Of a stretch of DNA of 17,741 nucleotides, positions 1 through 9,855 are shown piece after piece. The stretch is from Funneliformis mosseae (lineage: Eukaryota > Glomeromycota > Glomeromycetes > Glomerales > Glomeraceae), in assembly GCA_910592005.1 (NCBI GenBank), contig CAJVPP010001816.1:1-17741 (forward strand). The letters are read 5' to 3'. The notes under the pieces are model-generated. The model made no database searches. It was not told the origin of the DNA and saw only the letters and a list, made by a program, of their open reading frames with translations. A program made the translations under genes and the position numbers. The stretch's first letter is position 1. Each line of letters opens with the position of its first letter.

Positions 1-1408
1 ATTTAGGTAGTTCTTCATCTCGTATGGGGATTGCCTGGTTACAAGTCGATCCATCAGCACCTCTTCATTCCTTCAATACATCTATTACCTTTCCTTGACC
101 TTCTTTCTCTCTAGCTGAATTAGTAGCGGTTTTAGCTGCAATTCATGTTTCACCCCCTAACTCCATTATTAACATTTTTACAGATTCATAGCCTCTTATT
201 CTAAAATAAATTATTTTCTTTCTTGCACCCCCACATACAATCCCATTTTCAAAGCTTCAAATTATCCTATTTGGTGTTCACTTTTCTGCCAGCTCAAAGA
301 GAAAAATATAGATATCACTTTCTATAAAGTCAAAGCTCATGCTGATGACCACTATAATAATAAAGTTGACTGACTCGCTAAAGAAATAAGTCTACCTACA
401 ACTCTAATACAGTCAAAATTAGGATTCGACTATACTCTCCATTATAACAACCAGATTGTTCTGACGCCTCCACGACAATTTATTAAAGACATCCTCAACT
501 CCATTGACTTTTACAATATTCAACTACTTCCACATTTTAAAAAATACTCAACACTAGAGGTAGACTGGATTAATACTACCTTCGTACTCAATGATAATAA
601 AAGTAAATCAGTCACATCCTATAAGGCCTCCTCTATACGAAAATTCAAAGTCAAACTTCTGCTTGAACTCCTCCCTTCACTTGAGATACTCAAATTGCGT
701 TACTCCAAGCTATATGATCCTTCATAACCCTGCCCTAAATGCCTTACTAGCTTGAAGAATTTCGATCATATCTGGCTTTGCCAACATACTTCACAACAAG
801 TCAATGACATTTTATTAGATACCATCGCCTTCCTCTCTCAGCATTTGTCTGAACTCAATCAACAATTTGATATAGCAAGCATCATTTCAATGGATATTTG
901 GAACCTTGATCCTACACACTCCTCTTTTAATTTCATTGACTTTATAAAAGGCGTAGTTCCATCCTTGCTTACAACAAACTACATCAAATAGTAAATAATA
1001 AGTCACTCGTCCGTGGTTTACTTTCCTCAACATATCACTTCACTCATGAAAAAATTAAAGCTCTTTGGCTCAACTGATGTATCACCTTAAAAAAATTTGA
1101 AGATGAACACAACTTGTCTCTCAAGGATCGAAAAGAAAATACTGTATCAACTGACTTTCTTGACTCCACCCCTCACATCTTTACTATCCCTCCCTACTTT
1201 CATAATTCATTCCTCTTTAGATCGCATTGGTCAAATTTTTAGAACGGTAGTAACCAGGCCTTCATACTGGATGGTAGAACCTATCTTAAATTAGTTTAAG
1301 GTAGGTTAGTCTAGAACGGTGTAAGGTTGGTTTTGATTTAGTCTTCACTAGATAGAAATTTTTGTACTCTCTCATTTGTAATTTGTAATTTTTTTTTACT
1401 TTACTTTT

Positions 1409-1414
1409 AATAAA
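1409..1414 (+). promoter_or_regulatory. AATAAA polyadenylation signal of the LINE
   Basis: AATAAA lies 24 bases before the A-run at 1438, the normal spacing for 3' end formation of a LINE transcript. This supports the A-run being a copied poly(A) tail rather than random AT-rich sequence. Confidence 0.6.
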
Positions 1415-1437
1415 GATTGTGCAAAGCTACCGCACGT

Positions 1438-1459
1438 AAAAAAAAAAAAAAAAAAAAAA
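1438..1459 (+). repeat. Poly(A) tail of the LINE insertion
   Basis: 22 uninterrupted A residues end the LINE-like sequence. The tail is unbroken although the coding part is broken, which suggests the insertion is not extremely old. Confidence 0.75.
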
Positions 1460-3199
1460 GATAATATTTTTAATAAAGAATTAGTGTTTCTAGTTCAATT
1501 AATAACAATTGAGCTTCTATTGTGAATTACACTGTAATAGCTATAAGTTTAGGTTTTAGCTGAAGCATAAAACTAGATGATTTTTATAAGAATTTTATAT
1601 ATAACTAAACACGTGAGTATATAGACTAATATATGTTAAAAACTAATATATCAATTTATTAATCTACATTGATAATATCTAAATACTAGATTTAAAGAAC
1701 ATGTGAATGCAAAAAAGTTAGGGATTAACAGAAATTTAGCTTTTACTGATAGATCTATAATGGATACTGTCTTACGTCTTCAAACTCAAGGGTTCTTATA
1801 CAAGTAAGGAAGTAGTTAATCAGTAATTAGTAGATCTAGAATATATTATAGACTGATTTATATGCTGCAGCTGTAAGTTGAATCTTATTACCATTAAAGT
1901 TAAAAACTAGGTTCAATTCTTAAATAAGTTTAACACTATAGATACAAAGCTACTATCATAAAAAAATCTGATCCCTTGATCTCAGAAGTTATTAATAGGA
2001 TAAAACTCTATAAGTGTTAATAAAATCAGTGCATCAATCACTGTAGCTGAAGTGAGCTCTCTATCCAATTTTGATAATCAGTTAAAATCTGAGTGAGGGT
2101 TTGTTGATATGGAAATTGAGATTAAAGTTAGTGATTATTAGACTATAATACAGATGGCAACCTTCGCTATGTAGATGTATATAATAAGATTGCATAGTAT
2201 TCATTCACGTGAGCCCTAAGGAGATGGCAGAATATTCGCATCTAAGAGTCTGCCTCAACCTATCTTCTAGAGTAAACGCATCTCTAAAAAAAAGATAATA
2301 ATAAATTTTTTAATTTTTATCAGAAAAATCAAATATATATAAATAAATTTAAATTAAAATATGTTCAGATTTAATATTAATTCATTTTTTATTTTTTTTT
2401 TTATAATTTCTCCTTTTTATTACAGATGTTTCATATTAAGTATTTATTTTAGATAAATCTTTATATATATAAATAAATATAAATAATAATATTTAAGAGA
2501 ACTAAAATAATCTTTTATTATTTTCTTATAAATTTAATTGTAAAAAACAAAAAATAATTAATTATAAGCTTTATTATTTATAAGATTTTGCTATAAAAAT
2601 TACAATACTAAAAAAAGTAAACTTTTAAGTAATATAATGATTAATCTTATATTTATTAATTATTTTGATTACTTATAAAATAAAATGTTCTAAATATAAA
2701 AAGATACTTATAGTAATTATAGTATTAAGTTTAAAGGATTTTTTTTATTTAGCATTGAATAAGTTTTAGTTAGTAGAAATAATAATGAGATGCCTGATTT
2801 TATTTCTAACAAATTCCAAAACAAGCTATAACAATGGTTAGTAATATTACTTTGATTATGATTAATTTTTATCATGATTCTCACGTAAATATTAAATCAT
2901 TATATATAAATAATATAACTTAATTAAGCCATATTTAATCAAAATAAACAAAAAATATTTGGTAATAAAAGAAATTGTGAGGAAGTTATATGTTAATTGG
3001 TTTGATAACTTTTTAAAATAAAAGTCTCATCTCTGAATATTTACTTAAAAACACCATATCGTTACCTTAAATTTGTGATTCCATTTGATCTCTAAGAAAC
3101 AAGGAAAAATCTTTAATATTGTTGATATATATATTTTATGTAACTGTAAACAATTTTCTTGTATAAATCAAGAAACAGATTTTTGATTTCTTTTAAAAA
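1460..3199. other. AT-rich spacer between LINE remnant and kinesin gene
   Basis: No intact gene is seen on either strand. The left part (about 1700-2280) is less AT-rich and holds a possible decayed coding remnant listed separately. From about 2280 to 3180 the sequence is nearly pure A/T with many short homopolymers, and nothing recognisable was found. The last part should contain the 3' UTR and poly(A) site of the minus-strand kinesin gene, but no single signal stands out. Confidence 0.6.
1705..2140 (+). pseudogene. Unrecognised decayed coding remnant
   Basis: The plus strand has a protein-like stretch from about 1701 to 1800 (EHVNAKKLGINRNLAF, then TDRSIMDTVLRLQTQGF). Further right there are short clean stretches in other frames (SDPLISEVINRIKLYKC at about 1969-2018, then SASITVAEVSSLSNFDNQLK). 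Stops and frameshifts separate them. The residue mix is far less biased than chance translation of the AT-rich surroundings would give. The first stretch faintly recalls the C-terminal part of tyrosine-recombinase-like proteins of repetitive families, but no catalytic motif is complete, so no function is assigned. It could also be a fragment of a repeated host gene family. Confidence 0.3.
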
Positions 3200-5488
3200 T
3201 TAGAAACGACCGCTTCTCGAAGCCGTTCCTACATGTGTTTTTCTTGCTGTTTGCCCAAAGGTTAAACTATTTTTGGTTTCATTGACTGAATCAGCAAATG
3301 GCGACACGTTGACTAGCATACATACTTTTGCAGTACCACCTTCATAAAAAAAAAATATTATATTAAAAACATAAAGAAAAAGATGTTATCAAAATTAAAA
3401 GTTATGCTTACCGAGTGAATATTTTAACAAGTTTGTCAACATCGAGTCACGATAGTTTACGTAACTCGCTTTATCCTTAATCTGTTGAATCACTGTCTTA
3501 AGGTCACTCAAGGATTTATTGATATTTTGTGTCTCTTTTAACTGATTGCCAGTCGAGCCTGATTTATCAATGTTTTCGGATCCTGCCAAATCAATGAGGC
3601 TTAAAGAACCTCGACTGCTAGCATTTCCAATTGGATATTCTCCTTCTAAATGAAATATAAATACGCCATGACTTCTTGATGAAACCAAATTAGAATTAGT
3701 TGAGGCCTTGGATCGACGATTTGAAGCTTTGCGTAACAAGCTTTCCATATCTTCCTTTCGGCTGACCTTACCTACATTTATTATCATTAGGAAATAATAT
3801 ATATACACAATATATATTTGTGTTTGTTTATTTATGAAAACACAATCGATAAATCGATAAAATAAAAATATTACGTCTTTCAGCATTCTCTACAATTGTC
3901 ATGCGAGTACTTTCGTTGTACATTATCTTATATAAATCTTTGCTCTCCTTGTATGTTTTCTTGTGTAACTTCTTGCGCTCATTGTTTGTCTTGTTCTCAT
4001 CACCAAGTAGGTCCTGAATTGTCTCATTATAAATTTCAACATATTGAACGTACGCTTCGAATTTCCATCCGAGTTTTTCTAATTCTTTAATTTTATCAAA
4101 AATTACATCAATGGCCCGAGGGATCATTCCTTTCTTTTCTGGATTGTTCACGTCACCTTCCATTGTATAGGTTTTTCCGGATCCGGTTTGCCCGTAGGCA
4201 AATATACAAACATTATACCCATCGATAGCTGATTGTACAAGTGGAGAAATTTCGGAGAATACTTGATCTTGGTCTGCTTTTTGATCGAAAACACAATCGA
4301 ACTTAAATGTCGATGTGTCAACTTTCGTACGCCACAAAGACATTCTCTCGGTGGAAATTTCAATAGAGCGCTTATCATCAGAACATTTTAATTTAGCCAG
4401 TACAACGTCGTTCTCTCCATCAGTACATGGACGGACACGACACATTACCCGAATGTTACCCTTAAGGTCTAGAAGTTGATTATGCAACTCCTTTCGGGTA
4501 TTTTCTTCTGAATTCAAGCCATTGTAACTTTCTTGAATTTGCCTAAGACGAGACTCTTGCAATGATTTTTGCTCTGCGATTTTTTCATTCTTGTATCTTA
4601 AGTCTTGATTGAGCTTTTGTACATTTTCGTGGAGCCTATTGTTTTCTTCATTCATCACGTTGAGTTGTTTGTCAAGCACCTTGAGTTCTTCAACATACGA
4701 GTCGGCTTGTTTCTATGATAATAGTTATTGATAAATAAATAAATAAATATATATATATTTTTTTTAGGAAACGGTAAATAGAATTTAATTACCTTTGATT
4801 GTTCAATATCTGCCAACATTATGTCGCAATCAAGCTTTACTTTTGTTAATTCATCATGCAACCCCGGGAACTCAGCTTCTATTGCTTTGTTGTATTCTTC
4901 AGATTCAGCAGCTTCCCGCTGAATTTCGGCCAATTGCTTTTTGTGCTGTGCAATTTCTGAACGGAATCTGGCTAATTCAGCTTTATTTAAATTGGCAGAA
5001 GATACCTTGCCGGTAAAGTTTCCTCCCAACTCATATGGAACCGGCCTTGTACCAGGATATGATGTTGTAGCATTTTTATGGCTAACAATCGATTTGTTTG
5101 ATCGAAGCACGGGCTTCGAAGAGATAGGAAGCGTTTTAACAGTACTATTATTAATAGTTACCACCTTGTTTGAATATAAAGGTCTTCTTGGAATTGAAGC
5201 TTTCGTTAAAACCTTTTTAGTAGTGACGTTTTTTGACAAATTTCTTTCTGAGGTGGAAGCATTACCAGTAGTAGAACTAGAGGAAAATTTTCTTAATGGA
5301 AAAAAACAACGAACGTATTATTAAATATATCGGGATTTCTTTAGACATGTAATATATTTAAGTAATTATGAATCTGTTATAGGTAAAAAAATTTAAAAAA
5401 CAACTTACTGTTTTACATTTCTACTGACCAGTATTTCTTCAGGAGCTCGCTTGCGTTTCGAGTTAGTTTTGTATTGCCTTGTCAACAT
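3200..5488 (-). CDS. Kinesin-14 (Kar3/KlpA-type) minus-end motor, five exons
   Basis: Minus-end-directed microtubule motor of the C-terminal-motor class, which acts in the spindle. Proposed join on the minus strand: 5488-5409, 5291-4793, 4712-3875, 3771-3412, 3339-3200. That is 1917 nt and 638 residues, with GT..AG introns of 117, 80, 103 and 72 nt and matching phases. The start is the first in-frame ATG (A at -3). The basic SKRKR near residue 10 could be a nuclear signal. Residues 1-100 are a low-complexity tail and about 105-270 a coiled coil. The kinesin-14 neck (KELHNQLLDLKGNIRV) precedes the motor at about 278-625. ATPase motifs are complete: P-loop GQTGSGKT (367-374), switch I NLVSSRSH (500-507), switch II DLAGSE (533-538). 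It ends in a short GTASRSGRF tail. Oddities: YRNSKLT reads YRDSMLT and the region before switch I is divergent. The family call is firm. Exact splice sites are inference, and the exon 2 acceptor has an alternative at 5276. Confidence 0.9.
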
Positions 5489-5652
5489 TTTCAGAAAGGA
5501 ATGGAAGCTTTGTAAAAAATTGTTCAAGTAACAAACAGCGCAAGAGGTTTTATTTATTTTTATTTTATTCGGTCTTCGAAATTGATACAACTGCAAATTC
5601 AAAATAAATATGAAAAATAAAAATTGTTTTAATAAACAAATGTATATAATTA

Positions 5653-5658
5653 ACGCGT
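5653..5658. promoter_or_regulatory. ACGCGT (MluI cell-cycle box-like) site
   Basis: ACGCGT lies about 165 bases upstream of the kinesin ATG. In ascomycete yeasts this hexamer (MCB) binds the MBF complex and drives G1/S transcription. I found no other exact copy in the window by eye, and with such low GC a chance copy is not expected often. Function here is inference. Confidence 0.4.
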
Positions 5659-5695
5659 CTTTTTCATTGAAACCTGTTTGAGGCGCATTTTAGAT

Positions 5696-5707
5696 GTTGA
5701 CGTCAAC
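5696..5707. promoter_or_regulatory. GTTGACGTCAAC palindrome with CRE core
   Basis: A perfect 12-bp palindrome contains TGACGTCA, the full cAMP-response element bound by bZIP dimers (ATF/CREB type). It lies about 208-220 bases upstream of the kinesin ATG and is followed six bases later by another GTTGAC half (5712-5717). Binding is inferred from the motif only. Confidence 0.45.
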
Positions 5708-5800
5708 TACAGTTGACCACATGATTAGAATTTTGCAATATTACAAGTTGATTAGATTAGATGGTTTTGCATTATAAACATTATCAAGGAATTGTAGTAG

Positions 5801-6468
5801 CATATTTTGGTTTTTTTTTATAAAATGAACAAAAATACATATAAACATATTTATAATATCTTTCCAAATATATATCTATTTAATCAAATGTGACTATTTA
5901 CTACTTTTTTGGGGGGTTCACTTATAAAACACAACGTCCACTAATTTTTTTTTTTGTAATGGTCAATTATTGGAGAAAGAAAAAGATGGTACACTATTAA
6001 ATGAATGAATATAATAAGTAAGAAGGATAGATCAATGAATAATAAAAAGGAGTGTGAAGGATGAGAATTTGCCGAGTGATAACTTGATTTGAGTTAAAAA
6101 TTGAAAAGTAGTGATGTTGTATATATAAATAAAATAGTTTATATCCAATGTTCATAATGATTGAATTGTCAACAATTCGTTTTTTGACACATTAATCACA
6201 TTCAAAGACGAGTTTTAATTTAGACCAAAATCCGAATGTGTCAAGTAAGATTGAGTATCGAGATAAAATAATAAATAATTAAAATATTATAGGAAAAACA
6301 TGATTAAGAACTCATTGAAGTTAATATGAACCAATATAAACAGAAAACGAAATTTATATTTGTACATACTATGAACAAAGAAATGCAATAAAAAATTTAT
6401 CTTACATCACTCTTGCCGTAAGTCTTGGCAAAAGCAACACCTCCGTTCACAATGACTCGACATTTCCA
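5801..6468. other. Intergenic: NOT2 3' UTR side and AT-rich spacer
   Basis: No coding region is supported. The right end must hold the 3' UTR of the minus-strand NOT2 gene. A perfect 10-bp inverted repeat (arms 6184-6193 and 6235-6244) is the only clear structure. Short T and G runs occur at 5811-5820 and 5909-5917. Confidence 0.5.
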
Positions 6469-9090
6469 TTAGTAATCTTTGAGTGCACCCTGAGATATAT
6501 AGTGTCCGCCTTGTCCAAGACCCGACACTGGTCCTAATGGATGATGTGGGCCAGCGTTTGCCCCTGTTGGATATTGGTGGTGTAATTGCTGCAATTGTGC
6601 AGGAGTTGCACCCAACCCAGCCAAAGCACCAGCTGCTAGACTATTCACACCAGCACTACCAGCCCTTGAAGGTATATTATCGAGGCCCATCAGACTTGCC
6701 ATATTCATTGAATTTGCTGCGAGATTTTGTTGTGCCACAGCTTGTTGCTGTTGTTGCAAACCTGAAGGTGCTAACGAGGAAAGATTGGCCGCTGCTGAAG
6801 AACCGCTCATACTACTCATATTACCCATCATGGGACGTTCTTCTAACATATCATACATAAGAACAAATTCTTTTTTGACCTTTTCCCATGAATTAGGGTC
6901 GAAATAGATATAGTTCCCACGTTCGTAATTCTGAGTCTTTGCGATTGGTTCTGTGCCTAACTCTTTTGTTAGCCAGAACCGATACTCCTTATGATATCGC
7001 CAATTACGATTATATCTGTTGATAAATTAAACCAGCAGCATGATAGAATTAATATATTAAAGGGGTTTGTTCTTCTATATGTAAAACATCTTAAACTTAC
7101 AATTCTTGAGCTGCGGTTTCTTGTAATATGTCTCGAGGCATACTATAGAAAATATAAAATAATGTTTCTTCTGAAAATGACCCTATTTTCGATTGAGCTG
7201 GTGGTGGTGGCTGAACATTATAACATGATGGTAAATGGTACTCAGGCTCAATTAAACCGGCAATTTGATTATTTTCTGACCAAGGTGACGTAAACGTTGC
7301 GTAGAGTACACTATAAAAAGTAATATATTTATGCATTCATAAGTTAATTACTATTCCTGGTTTAAAGCCCATGAAAAAACGATAATGTTAAGATCTATAC
7401 ATACTCTGGAGAATTTAAATTTAATCCTAAGGTTGTTAGATCACTCCCTAACGCTAACATGCTTAAATCAGGATCGGTCATTCTTATTACACTTAATAAA
7501 CCGAGCAAACCAAATTCATCGGAAGCAACAGACGATGGTGAAGATGATGATTGGTTTAGCGAAGGTGCACCACCTAAAGTTGATTGTAAATTGGGTATAC
7601 CTATGGATGGTGGATATGGCGTACCCGTTAAGGTTGATGTTGTTGAGTATGGCGTTGTTTGATTAGCAGGTCCTGTTAATGAATACGGCATCATCAAAGA
7701 CGACGAAGGAATTTGTTGCATTATTTGTACACTACCTCCGGATTTTGTAGAGAAGTTCTACAAATTAAAATTTTGATTGATTTGGTTTTTTTTGTTTGTT
7801 TTATTCAATTCGGTGAAAATAGAAAAAAGTTTGTTTTGAAAATTTCATTATATAAAAAATCATATATATTTGCCGGTAAATAAATTTTGTAAAATTAAAA
7901 ATTACAATAAATGGTACGATATTTTGTGTGTTGCAATTACACACACACCTTTTTGTCTTGTTCGGACACGGAATTCACTTGTGGTTGACTCGGTGGTCTT
8001 ATTCCGCCTGAGGATCACATCAAAGGAGCAAAATCTTAATTTTCGTATTCTGCACAAATCCCAATTATTAAGAATCAAACTTAACTAATATCCCCATATT
8101 TTAATGTTTAAAATTTAAATATGGGTAACATACCATTGCTTATCCGACCATCTTGGACTCCTGATGATGAAATATCCGTCGACATACTATTTCCATTGTT
8201 TAAACCATCCATACTATTTTGTTGATGATGGTTCACCAAATGATGTTGCGATACTCCTAGCTGTGAACCAACTATTCCACGATTTCCTGAATTACTTGTT
8301 GCACCAGGTAAAGCAGGAAAATCATCAATCGTAAACTCCTGCGTTGGTTGTTGATGATGCATGGACCTGTTATCATTCGAAGTAGCATTCGTTCCTGTTT
8401 GCGCCGTATTTGCGTAACTTGAACCCATTCCCGTTGCAGATGAATTATTCGAAGTTGTATTTGCACTTCCTAAAGCAGGAAATTCGGACATATCCAATGT
8501 GTCATTCTGTTGAGGATGTACGCTATGTATTGCGTTAGGATATGATGATGTAAAATTTTGATGCCTTGCTGAAATGGTTTGAGATGCTAAAGAAGAACCT
8601 GGAGTGAAATTCCATGACGGTACATTAGATCCTAAATTAATATTCGATAATATTATAATTAATTAAACGAATTGATCAATTATAATAATTTCTTGAATTG
8701 TTCATTGTTTAACATTGATCTTTTGAAAATTTCTTAGATCAATGTGGAATAGTTGAATTTAAAATTAAATAAACTCTCGATATAATACCAATCCTCCCAT
8801 TGGCCCTAGATAATAACGAATTTCCTCCGGCGGTCCTTTGAGGCATCGATGTTGGAGGATATGCAGAATTAATTGGCCCCGGTCGATTAGCTTGTTGAGC
8901 TGGATTTACGACTGCTATAATTTAAAAAACAGTCAGCATACTTGCTCTGGCGAATAAATAAATAGTCAAAAATAATAATATTGAATAGCTCACCAGTCAT
9001 ACCTGACCGATTCATCAAGCCGCCTCCTGGTTGTGGACCAAATCGATTAGGGTTAGTAATTGTTTTAACGATATTACTGTTGGCAGGCAT
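6469..9090 (-). CDS. NOT2: NOT2 (CNOT2) subunit of the CCR4-NOT complex, seven exons
   Basis: Scaffold subunit of CCR4-NOT, the main cytoplasmic mRNA deadenylase, also active in transcription control. NOT2 pairs with NOT3/5 on NOT1. Proposed join on the minus strand: 9090-8994, 8914-8789, 8631-8134, 8007-7949, 7757-7405, 7310-7101, 7015-6469. That is 1890 nt and 629 residues, with GT..AG introns of 79, 157, 126, 191, 94 and 85 nt and consistent phases. The start is a true ATG opening MPANSNIVKT. The disordered N-terminal half has two FPAL motifs (MSEFPALGS 122-130, IDDFPALPG 176-184). The NOT2/3/5 domain spans about 340-509: DEFGLLGLLSVIRMTDPDL, LGSDLTTLGLNLNSP, SPWSENN, SEETLFYIFYSMPRD, NRNWRYHKE, YERGNYIYFDP, SWEKVKKEF, LEERP. 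A Q/A/G-rich tail of about 120 residues follows. Exon 4 (59 nt) is inferred from splice sites and phase. No damage is seen. Confidence 0.93.
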
Positions 9091-9480
9091 GGAGTCTTGT
9101 AAAGATTTTAAAAAAGAATACTGTTAAAGTTTATAATAAATGGAAAATTTTTTTTTATAATGAAAAAAATACTTACTTAGACAAAAAAGAGTAATAGTGT
9201 TGCGTTTTTTATCGGTTAGCTTTAAAAAATATTTTTAGAAGGTTGACGAGAGAAAAGCCAACCAGTTTGTATACTTTGTGTAAGGGAGCTTGCTATCTGG
9301 TTGTCTATTAATACAGTCTTTAATTGCGACACAAGAAAACGTCACAAATTAAGAGCAAAAATTTTCTTAAATCACATGACTTAATACACTTCAGTTGATC
9401 AGAAGATCAGCTCGCGTGGCGATATGATCAACAAATAAAGGGCGTTATTGTCACGTGAAATTGAAGATAATATATTAAGT
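9091..9480 (-). promoter_or_regulatory. Likely promoter and 5' UTR of NOT2, with a possible 5' UTR intron
   Basis: Upstream of the NOT2 ATG there is a consensus donor GTAAGT (starting 9176, reading down) and an acceptor TTTAACAG ending at 9121. Together they suggest a 56-nt intron in the 5' UTR. Further out, 9180-9470 has mixed composition, like the gene block. It includes a patch at 9390-9460 with GTTGATC/GATCAAC inverted arms, a TCGCGT core and a CACGTG E-box (9452-9457). Promoter function is inferred from position. Confidence 0.45.
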
Positions 9481-9845
9481 AATTATAGAAAAGAATTTTA
9501 TTATATTGCTTAAATAAATAAATAATTTATTTAATTAATAAAATAAATTTTTTACTCATAATATAATCTGATTATTTTAAATAAATAAATAACTTTTCAT
9601 TCAAAAAAAAAAAACCAAGTCTAATTAATTTTTATATTTTATATTTAACAACATTTAGACAATTGGAATTTTTATATTATTTTTATTATTTTGCAAATAA
9701 ATATACTTAAAATATTATTAATCAATTTTATTAAAAATATTATTTTATAATAAAAATTTTATCCTTTAGATTTGCAAGCAACTTTGCCTACTTATTTACT
9801 ATAAATTTTATTCTGATTTACTTTATGAAAATCAAAATATTTTTA
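9481..9845. other. Start of the extremely AT-rich tract, no gene
   Basis: Base composition changes abruptly here to long A/T strings (for example 9500-9610). No open reading frame with a recognisable motif is seen on either strand. Confidence 0.6.
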
Positions 9846-9855
9846 AATACTGATT

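Larger units (their letters stand above)
1..1459 (+). mobile_element. 3' part of a decayed non-LTR (LINE-type) retrotransposon
   Basis: The plus strand, read across frameshifts and stops, gives the end of a LINE polyprotein. An RNase H-like part comes first (GIAWLQVDP about 28-54, AELVAVLAAIHVSPPNS with the conserved Glu about 115-165, IFTDS with the conserved Asp about 172-188). A cysteine/histidine cluster CPKC..HIWLC (about 732-782) follows, the pattern of the zinc-binding region after LINE reverse transcriptases. A C-terminal tail ends near 1300. The reverse transcriptase itself would lie left of the window. In-frame stops such as TGA for the Trp of FPWPS and TAG for a Gln after FTDS show it is dead. 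The two longest open pieces are 752-991 and 1097-1294. An AATAAA signal and a 22-A tail close the element, so the right end is real. No target duplication can be tested because the left end is missing. Family assignment is from motif recognition by eye. Confidence 0.8.
5489..5800 (-). promoter_or_regulatory. Likely promoter / 5' UTR of the kinesin-14 gene
   Basis: The region directly upstream of the kinesin ATG is open in frame back to about 5602 but has no other in-frame ATG. Between about 5650 and 5720 it is clearly less AT-rich than its surroundings and contains ACGCGT and GTTGACGTCAAC, listed separately. No convincing TATA box can be singled out in such AT-rich DNA. A TTTGCAG acceptor-like site near 5591 leaves open a 5' UTR intron. 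Confidence 0.5.

Noticed and set aside
4941..5324. 127-codon plus-strand ORF
   Set aside because: Antisense to kinesin exon 2; no protein-like motifs. Other plus-strand ORFs at 3896-4090 and 4795-5016 are rejected for the same reason.
5591..5700. Upstream kinesin exon giving a longer N terminus (MRLKQ joined at a TTTGCAG acceptor near 5591)
   Set aside because: Possible in phase, but the donor would be a weak GTTTCA and the added residues do not look like a kinesin-14 tail; the ATG at 5488 is simpler.
6483..6860. 125-codon plus-strand ORF
   Set aside because: Antisense to the NOT2 C-terminal exon, caused by its GC-richer repetitive codons. The plus-strand ORFs at 6991-7293, 7385-7666 and 7459-7662 are likewise shadows.
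7870..8088. 72-codon plus-strand ORF
   Set aside because: Lies across NOT2 introns and the 59-nt exon on the opposite strand; no family recognised.
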